Assembly: GCA_030407085.1 (NCBI GenBank)
Contig: CM059584.1
Coordinates: 67,654,001-67,718,000 of the forward strand
Length of the DNA stretch: 64,000 nt
Source of the DNA: Trichopria drosophilae
Lineage: Eukaryota; Arthropoda; Insecta; Hymenoptera; Diapriidae
Direction: 5' to 3'
Below, piece after piece: positions 54,011 through 64,000 of this stretch (the stretch's first letter is position 1; each line of letters starts with the position of its first letter). The notes beneath the pieces were generated by a model. The model ran no database searches, had not been told where the DNA came from, and was given only the letters and a program-made list of their open reading frames with translations. The translations under genes were made by a program, and so were the position numbers.

Positions 54011-55375
54011 CTACTTCCATCTTAATGCGTATGCTATAACGCGCTCAAGACGTATCCAAGAAGTCACTTTAGTTGAGAGAAGGTTTAAAATGTTCCCTGA
54101 ATGCACCGTGAACCCGGTGACCATGGCTCGTGCTTCGAGCACGGCTGTTTCTGAGAGTTTAGGAGTGAGATGCGGCCAGAATGCAGCATGTTCACTCAAC
54201 CAGGTAGGCTCATTGAGCCATAAGGAGTTGGTGAGGAGCTCTTCAGCAGCAATACCCTGCGAAACGAGATCTGCGGGATTATCCGCACTCAATACAAACC
54301 CCAAGTACTTCCGGTAAGCACCCATTGTACCTTCGCTATTCGGTTCACGACGAAAGTTTTCCACCGAATCGGAGCTCCTCAACCAGTGCAGTACGGTGGT
54401 AGCATCGGTCCAACATTGAACCGGTAGCTCTATAAAGTCAGGAATCCGGCGAATGGACGAGAGCAACCGTGCCAAAAGAACAACTACTGATAATTCCAGG
54501 CGAGGAATTGTGAGCTGCTTAATGGGCGCTACTTTGGCGCGGCTCATTAGAATTCTGACGTACGGTGGCCCCTGAGGTGGTTTGACGCGTATGTAGACCA
54601 CGGCGGCATAGGCGGCGCTCGACGCATCCGAAAATCCGTGGATTTCACAATCAACAGCATCAGGGCCTTGACCCGTCCATCTAGGAAAGCTGAACTTATT
54701 CAGGGCCGGTAATGCGTCATGGAATGACACCCAATTGGCACGCAAATCATCGGATAGAGGCGTGTCCCGATCGAGACCGGAAAGCCACAGTTTCTGTATA
54801 AAGATATTTGCCTTAATAATGATCGGGGAAACCCAGCCATTGGGGTCGTACAACTTAGCAATAGCAGACAAGGCAGCTCTTTTGGTGAGAGACTTGGGAT
54901 GAGACAAATTTGTAACAAATTGGAAACGGTCTAGAGTCAGATTCCAAACAATGCCGAGGATTTTTAAGCCAACAGTCTCTTGTAACGGCTGTTCCCAGGC
55001 TTGGCCATGATTGACAGGGATGATATCTTTAATTAGGGCAGATGAGTTGCTGGCCCATTTTCGTAATACGAAGCCACCACCATGGAGAAGAGCAACTAGC
55101 TCGTTTCTCAATTTATGTACGATTTCCATATCATGTGCTCCACACAAACAATCATCGACGTACAATCCCTAGTGCAAGACATCCGAGGCTAACGGAAAGC
55201 GCGGACCATCATCTGTGTTAAGCTGCCGAAGAACCCGCAGGGCCAGAATGGGGGGACACGATGCCAAAGGTTACGGTACATAACTGATAATCGACGAGAG
55301 GTCCAGTAGGATCTTTACGCCATACGATTCGCTGAACGTCCCGATCCTGTGGGCCCACTCCACCATAAATTATTT
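54011..55375 (-). pseudogene. BEL-A RT palm and Pao-type RNase H region
   Basis: Minus strand. The RT part before 55165 contains DRDVQRIVWRKDPTGPL and YQLCTVTFGI, with stops near 55220, then MYVDDCLCGAHDMEIVHKLR (YVDD box). It continues with LRKWASNSS, GLKILGIVWN, LSAIAKLYDPNGWVSPIIIK and the RNase H region CEIHGFSDASSAAYAAVVYI, LTIPRLELSVVVLLARLLSS, WTDATTVLHWL and SADNPADLVSQGIAAEELL. This is the peptidase_A17/RNase H block that marks BEL/Pao elements. Its upstream edge joins BEL-B within TGGGCCCAC near 55355. Confidence 0.85.
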
Positions 55376-56514
55376 GATGTCAAATCAGAGCAAGTAATGC
55401 CCTGTGAGGCCAAATCAGCTGGGTTACCGGTAGATGGGACGTGTCGCCAAGCTACATCGGACAATGTAGCCTTAATTTGAACAACTCGGTTGCCAACGAA
55501 GGTCTTGAAGTGAAGGATGTTTCTCAAGCCAGTGGAGGACTATAGATGAGTCTGTCCATTCTATAACTGGTATGGAGTTGCGCTGTAAGGAGTGTACGCT
55601 TCACTTAAGCAGTTCAACCAGGAGGAGGGCGACACAAAGTCCAAACGTGGTACCGTTAGCGGTTTTACAGGAGCAACCTTAGTCTTACTCGCGAGAAGAA
55701 AGCAGGTTTGACTGAACGGGAAGACAACATAAATCACGGTTCCATAAGCCTTCTCCGAAGCATCGGCAAACCCATGGAGGCAAAGACATTCCGTGGAAGC
55801 GGCACGAATCCAACGTGGAATGGAGATTTGCTTCAGATCCCTGAGTCCGTGGATGAAATCCTGCCACTTGTGTAGAGTCTTTTCTGGGAGCGAATCGTCC
55901 CATTCCACGTGCGACAGCCAAAGTTGTTGGATCAGAATTTTGGCCTGGATGATCACAGGCGATATCCAACCAAGGGGATCGAAGAGTTTGGCTATGGAAG
56001 ATAGTATTAAGCATTCGGTCCACGTTTTGGTGGTCGTGATAATTTCGTGCTAAAACTTAAATATGTCAGCGGAGGGACTCCAGAGGATGCCCAGCGTTTT
56101 GACGGACGCATTGTCTAAGAACACCTTATCAAGCGCTATATCGTAAACATCCTCGGGCAGGTCCGCCAAGAGCGCAGGACAGTTAGATGTCCATTTTCGC
56201 AGGCTAAAGGCACCTGCACCGGTGAGGGCAATAATTTGATAGTGGAGAGTCTTCGTTTCAAATAACGTAGGGCCACCAAAAAGAATGTCATCGACGTAGG
56301 CATTGTTCAGAATTTCTCGGCTAGCATCGGGAAAGGAAGCTTGTTCATCAAACGCGAGTTGATACAGCACTCGTAAAGAAAGGTACGGTGCAGAACTGGT
56401 CCCGTAGGTTAGGGTATCTAGTCGAAAGATTTCGAGAACGGAATGTGGCAAGCTTTTCCAAAGTATTAATTGATAATTTACGTCGTCTGGGTGTACGCGA
56501 ATTTGTCGAAACAT
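55355..56514 (-). pseudogene. BEL-B RT palm and RNase H region
   Basis: Minus strand: MFRQIRVHPDDVNYQLILWK, TLTYGTSSAPYLSLRVLYQL, NNAYVDDILFGG (catalytic YVDD), FSLRKWTSNCPALL, TLGILWSPSADIFKF, then in a shifted frame (55561-55956) IQAKILIQQLWLSHVEWDDS, LCLHGFADASEKAYGTVIYV, LTVPRLD, and finally (55315-55527) NPADLASQGITCSDL and NNLWWSGP. Frame breaks lie near 56045 and 55560. The last BEL-B residues are NLWWSGP at about 55360; after that BEL-A RT begins. Confidence 0.85.
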
Positions 56515-56527
56515 TTTTTCGACGTCG

Positions 56528-57560
56528 TCAACGTAACAGTATTGAAGCGAAGTCCCACTGTAATTTAGGTCCGGTTAATAAATTGTCATTGAGTGACTTA
56601 GAGTTCGAGCTGGGGCTCGACGCATTAAAAACAACCCGCAACTTGGTGGTCGAGGAGGACGCTTTCACAACTGTGTGGTGAGGAAGATAATAATTTGGAG
56701 CTACAGAGTCGTATGAAACACGAGACATATGACCGAGATCTAGATACATTTGCAGGAATTTATCGTATTCGGCCTGTAAGACAGGGTTCTTTGCTAGGCG
56801 CCGTTCGCCTGTTTCAAACAAACGCTTCGCACGCGTAAAGGATTCTCCGTGGTCCGGAGGATCGCGATTGAAAGGTAGTCGCACATGATACCGACTCGTT
56901 TGATCACGGTGTGTCGTGTCGGCAAAATACTGCTCGCATCGGGTATCGTCCTCGGACCACAGATCGGTCACCGGAATTTCCTCTACTTCCCAGAACTTTT
57001 CAAGACTAGAATGCAGATCAACATTACATATCGTATGCAGACAATGTACGGTACGCGATGTCTCTCGAGTTGACGAGTAAACCGGTCCGAACAGTATCCA
57101 GCCGAACATGGTATTTTGTGCAACGGGCATATTTTCGCGACGCAGTATGCCATCAAGAAGAATATCGCCGTAAATATCAACCCCGAGTATAGCATCAATG
57201 GAATGCGCACTGTATGGTTCGGAATCCGCTAACATTACATCCGTGAACGCGGACCTTACATCAATTGAACAATGTCCAGAGGGCGCATACGCGGTTAGTT
57301 TTGGTACTATAAGTACCTCGACGGATAGAGGCCCACGACCGATTTTCAAGTTTGGTAATACGGACTCGGTTGTCGCGTGTTTCACTTGTAAAGATTTACT
57401 TACCCCAACGCCGGTAATGTTCGCTGCGACGCGACGACGTCACACGTAAGAACTGAGCAGCCCTCTCAGAAATGAAAGAACACTCAGACTCAGGATCGAC
57501 GAGTGCCCGAAGTCGCAGCATACGTCCGTCGCATTGGAATCTTATCCAGGCTGTGGCGAG
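56528..57560 (-). pseudogene. BEL-B protease and RT N-terminus
   Basis: A short minus-strand piece near 57540-57430 reads RLRALVDPESECSFISERAA, the BEL-type aspartic protease start, with the usual DxGS active site altered to DPES. The long frame (56528-57385) then gives LPNLKIGRGPLSVEVLIVPK, DAILGVDIYGDIL, FGWILFGPV, the linker LEKFWEVEEIP, and RT N-terminus YYLPHHTVVKASSSTTKLRV, SLNDNLLTGPKLQWDFASIL. About 40 bp are missing between ILLR and the next frame (DDVEKMFRQ), removing RT motif A surroundings. Confidence 0.8.
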
Positions 57561-58984
57561 TAGATTGATGAGCAGCCTTGGTCGGTGAAATTACAGTTTC
57601 CGAAAGATCTGCTGATGCATCTTTAATGTCTTTGACCTGCGTATCCCCGTTGTTGAAGGACGGATGAAGGAGCGTATGATGCGACTGCCCGCACTGTCGA
57701 CATCTGGAGGAGCTGCACAGTCTAGGCGGATAACCTGTTCTAAGACAATTAAAACATAAATTAGCACGTCGGGCAATGTCCATTCGCGAAGACGGAGAAG
57801 AGATTTTAAATTGAGCGCAAAGATACAAAGGATGAACAGTTACATACAATACATTTTCTTTGAGTCACTTTTGACACTTCCGATACAACCTGATTTGAAG
57901 CTTGATTTGATGAATACGAAGGCGTTAATGTCATCGTTGAAGCTCTATGACGTATTGAAGTGGTGCTAGAACTCTGATTCGATGACCCTCCTTGACTAGG
58001 ACTGGAGCGATGTTCTGTAGACTTAGTCATTGACAAATACTGCAGCAGGTGCTTTAAATAAGCGTCTAGCTCGGTATACTTTGGCATCACTTCTCTCCTG
58101 CCAATCTTCTCATACCATGCACTGCGAGTGGTCTCACCTACACGACTGAGGGTCATGACAAGCAGCAACGAGTTCCATTCTTCAACGGGTTCTCCCAACG
58201 TACGCAGAGCTGCAATGCACTCATTGGTTTGCAGAATGATCGTTTCGTGCGTAGAAGTTTTGCCAGATTTTACCGACGGAAGAGAGAGCAATCTATCAAT
58301 TTAAGCCGTTATCAGGGCAGGTACATCCTCGAAGTGATCGTAGACGAATCTCCATGCCTCCTGGCGTGGAGGTTGCGTCCGCTGACATCTATATTGGCGA
58401 TAATTGACCAGGTATTTCCCGTCAGGCTTGTCTCCAAATAGTGAAGCTTCTGTACATCAGATAGTCCCGGAGAGTCCACAACCATAGTAGAGAACAGGTC
58501 TCTAAAGTTCGGACACTGCTTTCGATCCCCGGAGAACAGCGGGATTCGAATCCGTTCCAAAGCTGGAGGCATCTGTGTCGGAATTGAAACTCGTTCCGGT
58601 GTAGGAGGTGGAAGGAGGTTTGCCAACTTATCTGTATAGGTTAAAAAAAGTTTCGTTAGTCGCAAAATAATTCTCGTTTTGATAATCAGACACTTGTTTC
58701 TGCGAATCCCGCGTTTCGGGATTCGCGGACAGCAGGTCCACACGAACTTCCCGATATGATGACCAAATAGTTTCTAGTTTTGATAATAAATTGTTCAGTC
58801 GCGTGACATGAATCGTGCCTGACTTGAACGCGTCGATCGTTGTACAAATTCGACTTAACGTGTCGAATTGCAATTGTTGCATTGTCATCATTCGCGCCAG
58901 AGATGACGGCGATTTTGCGCGAGTGAACCTAGTCAGAAGCCCGAGAGACGGGGGGGGGGGGGGGGGGGGCTCGTGATCTGTCAT
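57490..58984 (-). pseudogene. BEL-B Gag
   Basis: Minus strand, three overlapping registers. The N-terminus (58628-58984) starts MTDHEPPPPPPP from a C/G run and includes FTRAKSPSSLARMMTMQQLQ and KLETIWSSYREVRVDLLSAN. The middle (58312-58743) gives IPLFSGDRKQCPNFRDLFST and VQKLHYLETSLTG; then 57806-58291 gives RTLGEPVEEWNSLLLVMTLS and WYEKIGRREVMPKYTELDAY, the capsid of BEL Gags. The zinc end (57490-57849) shows NLCFNCLRTGYPPRLC with His replaced by Tyr and CRQCGQSHHTLLH. Frameshifts near 58650, 58300 and 57820 inactivate it. Confidence 0.8.
58949..58968. repeat. Poly-G run (poly-proline in Gag)
   Basis: About 20 G on the plus strand, translated on the minus strand as a proline run in BEL-B Gag; probably variable in length. 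Confidence 0.9.
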
Positions 58985-59279
58985 TTCGTAAAACTGAATA
59001 AAGTATTAATAAATAACTCAAAATTAATGTACAGTTATTTTGTGTACAATGCACGAGTTTTTTAACATTATCTTAATTAATAGAGAAAAAAGAAAACGGG
59101 TTCGAAAATGCAATCGAAATCATCGAATTCTATGGTATCGCATAAACAATACGTGTTAAAATGTGCAGCCGAGGATAGAGGGCAATTTGTCAAAATGGCA
59201 AATGACCCATGAGCGTCGGCTCGATCTCACCTGTGATATGCGTATCACGTATTTACGTCTCGTATCACTGCAGCGAGGT

Positions 59280-60257
59280 GGGATAGATTCTCCAAAATGG
59301 CCGCAACTCGACAAGGGGCATCACGTGGATATCCCCTCGCTGTAATCGGCACACGTACGTGGAGTTTGTGTAGTCGTGGGAAGCTTCGCTGCGAAGGTGG
59401 GAAGAGGCTCTTGAAGACTTCGAACGCTGCTAATGACGTCACTCTCGTTAGTGTAGGATGATAGCGTCCTTGCCTCACCCCTCCGCACCAGCAAACTTCT
59501 TCAATTCCCTTACACGTGGTTCTTCCATATCCCACATGCACTAGCGATGCGCGAATAAATGAACCAACGAAATAGCGTCCGAAAGGTCGATACGCGGCGA
59601 ATAAATTACGTATTTTCGTTCCTTTCGCGCACTAACACTGTCCGAAATATACCGACACCATTTGCACCATTCACTTTTTTTTTTAGTAAAAATGCGTGTA
59701 CGGTTCAAATTTCATGTTCACGACCCCTACAATCGTTCGAATCCTCGAGTATCCGGCTCGAAGGACCAATGTTTGCGTACAGAAATCAGGCAGGCCGATC
59801 TCGTAGCACTCGGATACAGGCTGGTTAGCCGAAGATCGGGAATCGTGAGAGGAGAGAGTTAGAATAATATATCCGTATCAGAGCTATTTTATTTTTGGTG
59901 AATTATACACTGTCCGCGGAAACACGAGCAGTTGTAACTGTGTGTAATTCTACCGATTTACACTTTTATACGGACGAAAAGAGCACGTTTTTGCGTTACA
60001 GTTGGCGAAGCAGGTTCGCTTGGTTCAAAAGACAGAACGGAACTAAGAGGCCGGACGTGTGTTCCCGCGTTCCGGAATTCGCGAACATATTTCGATAGAT
60101 GGGCGACCTACCGCAGAAAAGACGATCATGAACGAACCTTTGATTGAAGCGCCGATAAATAGGAATCGTTCCAGCGCCGAAAAACGCATTTTCAAGCTAT
60201 AGGTGTCGCTCGCACGCGAACAGCTAGGCATGTTCTAATATTCTTAGAATATTGTTA
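59280..60257 (-). repeat. Candidate BEL-B 5' LTR region
   Basis: The minus strand from 60257 starts TGTAACAATATTCTAAGAAT, an LTR-like start, and contains ATATATTA and AATAAA near 59890. A splice-donor-like CACAGGTGAGATC lies at about 59230. A primer site could start TGGAGAATCTATCCC at 59296, but I could not match it to a tRNA with confidence. No second LTR is present for comparison, so this rests on position and weak signals. Confidence 0.35.
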
Positions 60258-60602
60258 CAAAATAATCAAAGAAAACAAAACTGTAATAATTTGTAGAAAT
60301 TATAACAATATATAAATTTCTAATTTATTAGCTGATATCAATGATATAGTCTGTTCTACTTTTCTTTATTTTCACGATGGAAAACAGTTTGTGCAATTTT
60401 CTCAGTGATACTCTTTCGAATATTCTCAATATTCGTGCTCCGATACACTCATTTCAGCCTAAACGATCTTCCCCTCCTTGGATGACACCTAAGTTTACAA
60501 AATCTTCGAAGCGAATGTAAAGCTATGCAGCAAATCGTACTTACGATCCTACGATTAAAACTCGACTAAACTATTATCATAAAGAATATAAACGTAACTG
60601 TG

Positions 60603-61141
60603 TAACAGCTAAATATTTTTATTATTATGAGAGAAATGAGCTGGTCCTCCTCCGCAAGGAACGAACCCGAATGCTTGGCTGACCCCTTTGCACTACTCCT
60701 ATTTATCATGCACTTTCTATAAGTTCAGTTCCTGTACGGTAACGGAAATCAGCATGCCCATGTTGGATAGGTCCTATCGGTCCTATAGGTCCATACCGCA
60801 CCCACATGAAGACAAGAACTTCTTGGTACATTGGAAGCTGGTATGGCCCTTCATCAGCCACATCTGATTTCCGTACCAGACCCCCTTATAGAAGTGCTTG
60901 TGGACCTACAATTTTTAAGGTCGATTCCGAACCACCCGATCCGCGAGCGCAACCCCGACAAAATGCAAACCGTAATCCTCCTACGTTACTTTTGGCAACG
61001 AGGGGCGTTTCTTGGTTAAGGATCTTGACCGGGAATCGAACTCGCGTCTCTTGGCTTCGGTCAGTTCGGACGGACTATAGGCCTACGCCTTATCACGTAC
61101 GACCATCACGTCAACTTTAACAGCCAAATATACTTATTACC
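60603..61141 (-). mobile_element. SINE-like insertion with tRNA-like head in LINE-C
   Basis: TAACAGCTAAATAT plus TTTTATTATT at 60603-60627 recurs as TAACAGCCAAATAT plus ACTTATTACC at 61118-61141, giving a ~24-bp target duplication with four or five mismatches. The ~490 bp between includes, at its right end, a tRNA-like sequence on the minus strand (61021-61109), so the element would read right to left from a pol III promoter. The remaining body is non-coding and unrecognised. Confidence 0.55.
61021..61109 (-). repeat. tRNA-like repeat (minus strand)
   Basis: Minus strand: GTGATGGTCGTACGTGATAA, GGCGTAGGCC, then GCCAAGAGACGCGAGTTCGA and TTCCCGGTC. Box B (GTTCGATTCC) is perfect. Same AGAGAC-before-box-B layout as at 23888 and 25197. 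Confidence 0.55.
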
Positions 61142-61429
61142 AAAACAAATATCCGATATTGAAGATTCTCAATCGCTTTGGAGAGAGCTGCGCCGAAGAG
61201 GCGCGGTCAAACATAAGTCTAACCGGTCTGCTCTGTATTGCTCTATGGACGAACTCGTCGTCATTAAGCAAAAACTCTGTAGGTATTTAAAATCTCTCGT
61301 CGCAATTATTTCATAATAACTTTACCGAAAATCGGTTATTTTTGTCCGAAATTACTCCTGAAGTGCTATATCGTAGGATACTACTGGGAACCTCAACAAA
61401 ATCTAAGGGAATCGACGGAATAAATCGTA

Positions 61430-62331
61430 GAGGAAGAGCACCAGTTGTGGGCACCCTTTTGTTTTTAACGAATAATTTTTTAGAACACTCATATTATGTA
61501 AACATATGTGTATCAGTGGAAAGCTTGATACCTTAGCAAAGTCCTGTAAAAGGATTAAATTGATTCCTTGTAAAAGATAATTTTTATCATACATTTAGTG
61601 AGGTGACGATTTTTGACACAAAAAATATTTGTACCCGGTTGTGGGCACCCTTGAAAAATCTAGTAAAAAAGAAAAAATATGAAGGAAAACCACTACAAAT
61701 AATAAGAAAATAAAAATTTATTTACTTTAAAGCTTCCGCTGACAAAAAGAACTCAACACATTTTCACATTAGTCATTCACTAATCTTCAAAATCAGAATC
61801 ACAATTCTTTCATGTTCAGCGCACTTAAAATGCACCGGTCGAGTACATTCGTTTCATTTAATTCATTAACAATTCATCAAAGTAATATAATAACATTAGG
61901 TCAATATAAACAACGATATTGCTATGTTTCTGAACTAAACACGTATTAAATGAGAGAAAACCTGGGTGCCCACAACCGGTTACATGACGGTGCCCATAAC
62001 CGGGAACGGCAGTAACTATTTAAAACGCCAATAAATTAAGTGTTCCAAAAATGTCTGTTAAAAACGAAATCAAATCACAAAATATAATGATCACGCTGTA
62101 CAAAAAATTAAATACTTATCGCTTCGAAACAATTCACACTGATTTATATCACTTTAAAAACTCGCTGCTACGACGGAAATATATATATATATTCTTACGG
62201 TATTAACACGAAAGCTGCGTAATGTTAACATACAAGTTTTACAATACTCAGTTCAGTGCCGTATGCTTCTTGTCCTAATTTACGAGGAGATGCCCACAGC
62301 CGGGCCGTGCCCATAACCGGCGCACTTCCCC
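61430..62331. mobile_element. 902-bp TIR DNA element with TA duplication
   Basis: The left end GAGGAAGAGCACCAGTTGTG and the reverse complement of the right end, GGGGAAGTGCGCCGGTTATG, align over about 25 bp, with GGGCAC following. TA lies at both outer borders (61428-61429 and 62332-62333). Inside, the GGTTGTGGGCACC word recurs near 61630, 61970, 61990 and 62290 in both orientations as subterminal repeats. No transposase. The TA duplication suggests a mariner-type mobiliser, but this is inference. Confidence 0.7.
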
Positions 62332-62439
62332 TACTTTTATATTAAAATGCTTACCTACCCTGTTTCCATTTCTTTTACATCTCTTAAATCAATCACTTCA
62401 AATTTCTACTTTTCCGCCACTCTGGAAGTCTCTTATCCT

Positions 62440-62529
62440 TTAATCCTGTCGTGTACAAGGACGAGTATACTCGTCCAAACTACAATGTTTCCATATAGGA
62501 AAAGAAAAACACGTGTTCAGGAGGGTTAA
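62440..62529. mobile_element. 90-bp TTAA-flanked miniature element
   Basis: Starts TTAATCCTGTCGTGTAC and ends with the reverse complement of TTAACCCTCCTGAACACG; TTAA at both edges and partly matching ends fit a minimal piggyBac-like remnant. It interrupts the LINE-C RT between ESLIL-type and GDYRLVS residues. Confidence 0.45.
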
Positions 62530-63650
62530 TAAGGTAAACCATCCTGCTGGCCTAGGAGATTATCGGCTTGTTTCAATTCTTTGCACACCTTAGAAATTCG
62601 TTGAAAGAATAGTTTTTGAGCAAGTGATTAGTTTTCTTAACTATAAGCAGTGGTTTGATCCTTATCTATATGGATTCTTCGGGTTTTCTGCACCCAGACC
62701 GTCTCATTGTACGTTGCCGATGAGATAAGGCTTGCTATTGAGGAAAGCATGGCGGTACTCTTAATTTTATTTGATTTTACTAAAGCATTTGATCTAGGGG
62801 TTCATGTCATCGTCCTGGAACAAAAAAATGCGAGAGGCTGATTTTTCTAATGCAGTCATAACTTGGCCTCATATCTAAGTGACTTTCAACAGGCAGTCAT
62901 TGGATATAATGAAGAGATCTTCATTCACACATAGTTCCCGGTATGTACTCGGATTTCAAAGTTCAGTGCTCGGTCCTCTATTATTCTCAATTTTTATTAA
63001 CCACCTGCCCACATCTTTAAGGCGTTCTTCTCGCGTTACTTATGCTGACCATAGCAGGTTTTTCTAAAATGCTGACCTCAGAATATCAGTTCCGGTATCC
63101 AGCGTATTAGCTTCGATGCGAACCGCTTTACCGATTGGACAGCTGCTAATAAATTAACCTTAATCATAATTAAAAGAAAGGCTATAATTATTGGTAGTTC
63201 ACGGAGGATCAATTGAATTGACTTAACAAATATTCCTCCTATCTGTATCCATGGGTAAGCTATTTTGTAGACTAAAAGTGCTAGAAACTTAAGTGTATTT
63301 TCTAATACGACTTTATCTTGGATGAGGCATATAACGCATATCTCACAAAACGTTTATGTCATACTAAGACATCTATAGTCTGGTCAAAATGCCTTATCAA
63401 AACAACTTAGACAACGGCTAGTAACAACCCTACTACTACTTTACGTTGACTATTGTGCTGCTGTTTATGATTCAATTGATGGAATCCAAAAAGTCAAAGT
63501 CGAACGGATGTTGAATGCTGCATTGGTTAACAGCGGAAAACCGACGACTGTATCTGATTGGGTGCCTCACTTACCAGCTTTTTAGCACTCAACAACCAAA
63601 TTATCTGTACCTTAAATTCATATAGCGCTACAATGTAGTTAAGGGTACTC

Positions 63651-64000
63651 TTCGGGTCTTTTTAACGTTTTTTCAAGACATTTTTTTCATAGTAAAATGT
63701 ATTCAATTTATTTCAAGTTTTCACACATTATTAAACTTACAAATGAGAATAAAAAAATATTTTTTTTGTACTTTTTCGCGCATGTGCGGCGACAAAATGG
63801 CGGCTTCAGTAGTGGCTCAAAAAAATGTGGCAGACACGATATCTCCATTTCCAAACGTCTGAAACAGAAAATCCAAAAAGATTATTAAAATATATGTTCG
63901 TGGCTATGGCAGGTAGTAAAAGTAAATGTTTTTAACGAAAAAAAATAAAATGGCGACCGTTTGAATTTTTTTACCCCTAAAATGATAAGAAAATGGTGGT
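63651..64000. other. No gene recognised
   Basis: AT-rich flank after LINE-C. Words such as AAAATGGCGGCTTCAG resemble the dispersed NNATGGCGG repeats elsewhere but are too short to assign. Confidence 0.4.

Larger units (their letters stand above)
52984..60257 (-). mobile_element. Chimeric BEL/Pao retrotransposon (BEL-B joined to BEL-A)
   Basis: Reading right to left: candidate LTR, BEL-B gag, protease, RT, RNase H, then at about 55355 a switch in mid-frame into the RT of a second, different BEL element (BEL-A) with its own RNase H and integrase. Two RT-RNase H blocks therefore stand in tandem, with different sequences and different YVDD contexts (YVDDILFGG, YVDDCLCGA). No LTR, gag or target duplication marks the junction, so this is a recombination or deletion chimera rather than a simple nested insertion. 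The left end is truncated near 53108; 52984-53108 may belong to the abutting gene fragment. Confidence 0.75.
60380..63650 (+). pseudogene. LINE-C: heavily decayed non-LTR ORF2 with nested insertions
   Basis: Plus-strand fragments in shifting frames: LNIRAPIHSFQPKRSSPPWM and YYHKEYKRNCVTAKYFYYYE (60410-60640), SQSLWRELRRRGAVKHKSNR (61160-61215), ENRLFLSEIT (61328), then after a DNA element SLQISTFPPLWKSLIL (62380-62430), GLGDYRLVSILCTP, FVERIVFEQVISFLNY, FYLILLKHLI, SSVLGPLLFSIFINHLPTSL and VTYADHSRF where YADD is expected (63035-63062). This is the LINE-A/B type RT region; the YADD is mutated to YADH. Three later insertions interrupt it. It is the oldest LINE here. Confidence 0.75.

Noticed and set aside
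59559..60098. Several 60-90-codon frames right of BEL-B
   Set aside because: No recognisable domain; the region is more likely LTR sequence.

Overview
This window is eukaryotic, AT-rich, intron-containing DNA with the texture of an arthropod, most likely insect, genome. The evidence is the mix of repeats: jockey/R1-type LINEs, Gypsy and BEL/Pao LTR elements, a Penelope element, piggyBac-like MITEs, (CT)n/(TG)n microsatellites and one spliced host exon of Eps15 type. I cannot name the species; Hymenoptera is only a guess. Almost every long open frame belongs to a broken transposable element, and nothing here looks bacterial or operon-like.

Layout. 1-3.9 kb: AT-rich DNA with an antisense LINE ORF1 relic (PHD finger). 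3952-14991: LINE-A, bounded by a 29-bp target-site duplication (TSD), with ORF1 split by a 6.7-kb giant foldback element (4593-11268). 15-18.1 kb: AT-rich DNA with two inverted-repeat elements and a tRNA-like repeat. 18169-23592: Gypsy-A copy 1 on the minus strand (long CT-rich LTRs, Gag with three zinc knuckles, protease, truncated reverse transcriptase (RT)). 23.6-27.2 kb: tRNA-like repeats, a MITE and an AP-endonuclease fragment. 27250-28130: antisense poly-A-tailed LINE fragment. 28448-37183: Gypsy-B on the minus strand, with Gag, protease, RT, RNase H, a charged linker, an OTU-like protease domain, a macro-domain-like region and integrase; its 5' LTR, tRNA-Leu-type primer site, TATA box and poly-A signal are visible. 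37.4-37.9 kb: about 130-bp tandem repeats. 38.9-39.5 kb: LINE scraps. 40.1-44.3 kb: LINE-B. 44425-46333: Gypsy-A copy 2, reduced to LTR, gag fragment, LTR. 47037-47345: host exon with DPF motifs (Eps15-like), with a partial copy in the downstream intron at about 48.7-48.9 kb. 49.3-51.5 kb: inverted-repeat element hosting a TTAA-flanked piggyBac-type MITE, followed by a retroposed element with a 15-bp TSD. 51.9-52.4 kb: Penelope 3' end with a hammerhead-ribozyme-like motif. 52.6-60.3 kb: a chimera of two BEL/Pao elements (minus strand) abutting a cysteine-rich gene fragment. 60.4-63.6 kb: LINE-C wreck carrying three nested insertions.

How it works together: apart from the Eps15-like exon, which implies that at least the middle of the window is intronic host DNA, the genes are replication machinery of retroelements, almost all inactivated by stops, frameshifts, internal deletions or nested insertions. 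The most remarkable item is the Gypsy-B polyprotein, which places putative ubiquitin-directed (OTU) and ADP-ribose-directed (macro) modules between RNase H and integrase. Other notable items are the giant foldback, the exon-fragment copy flanked by direct repeats, the BEL chimera and the Penelope ribozyme motif.
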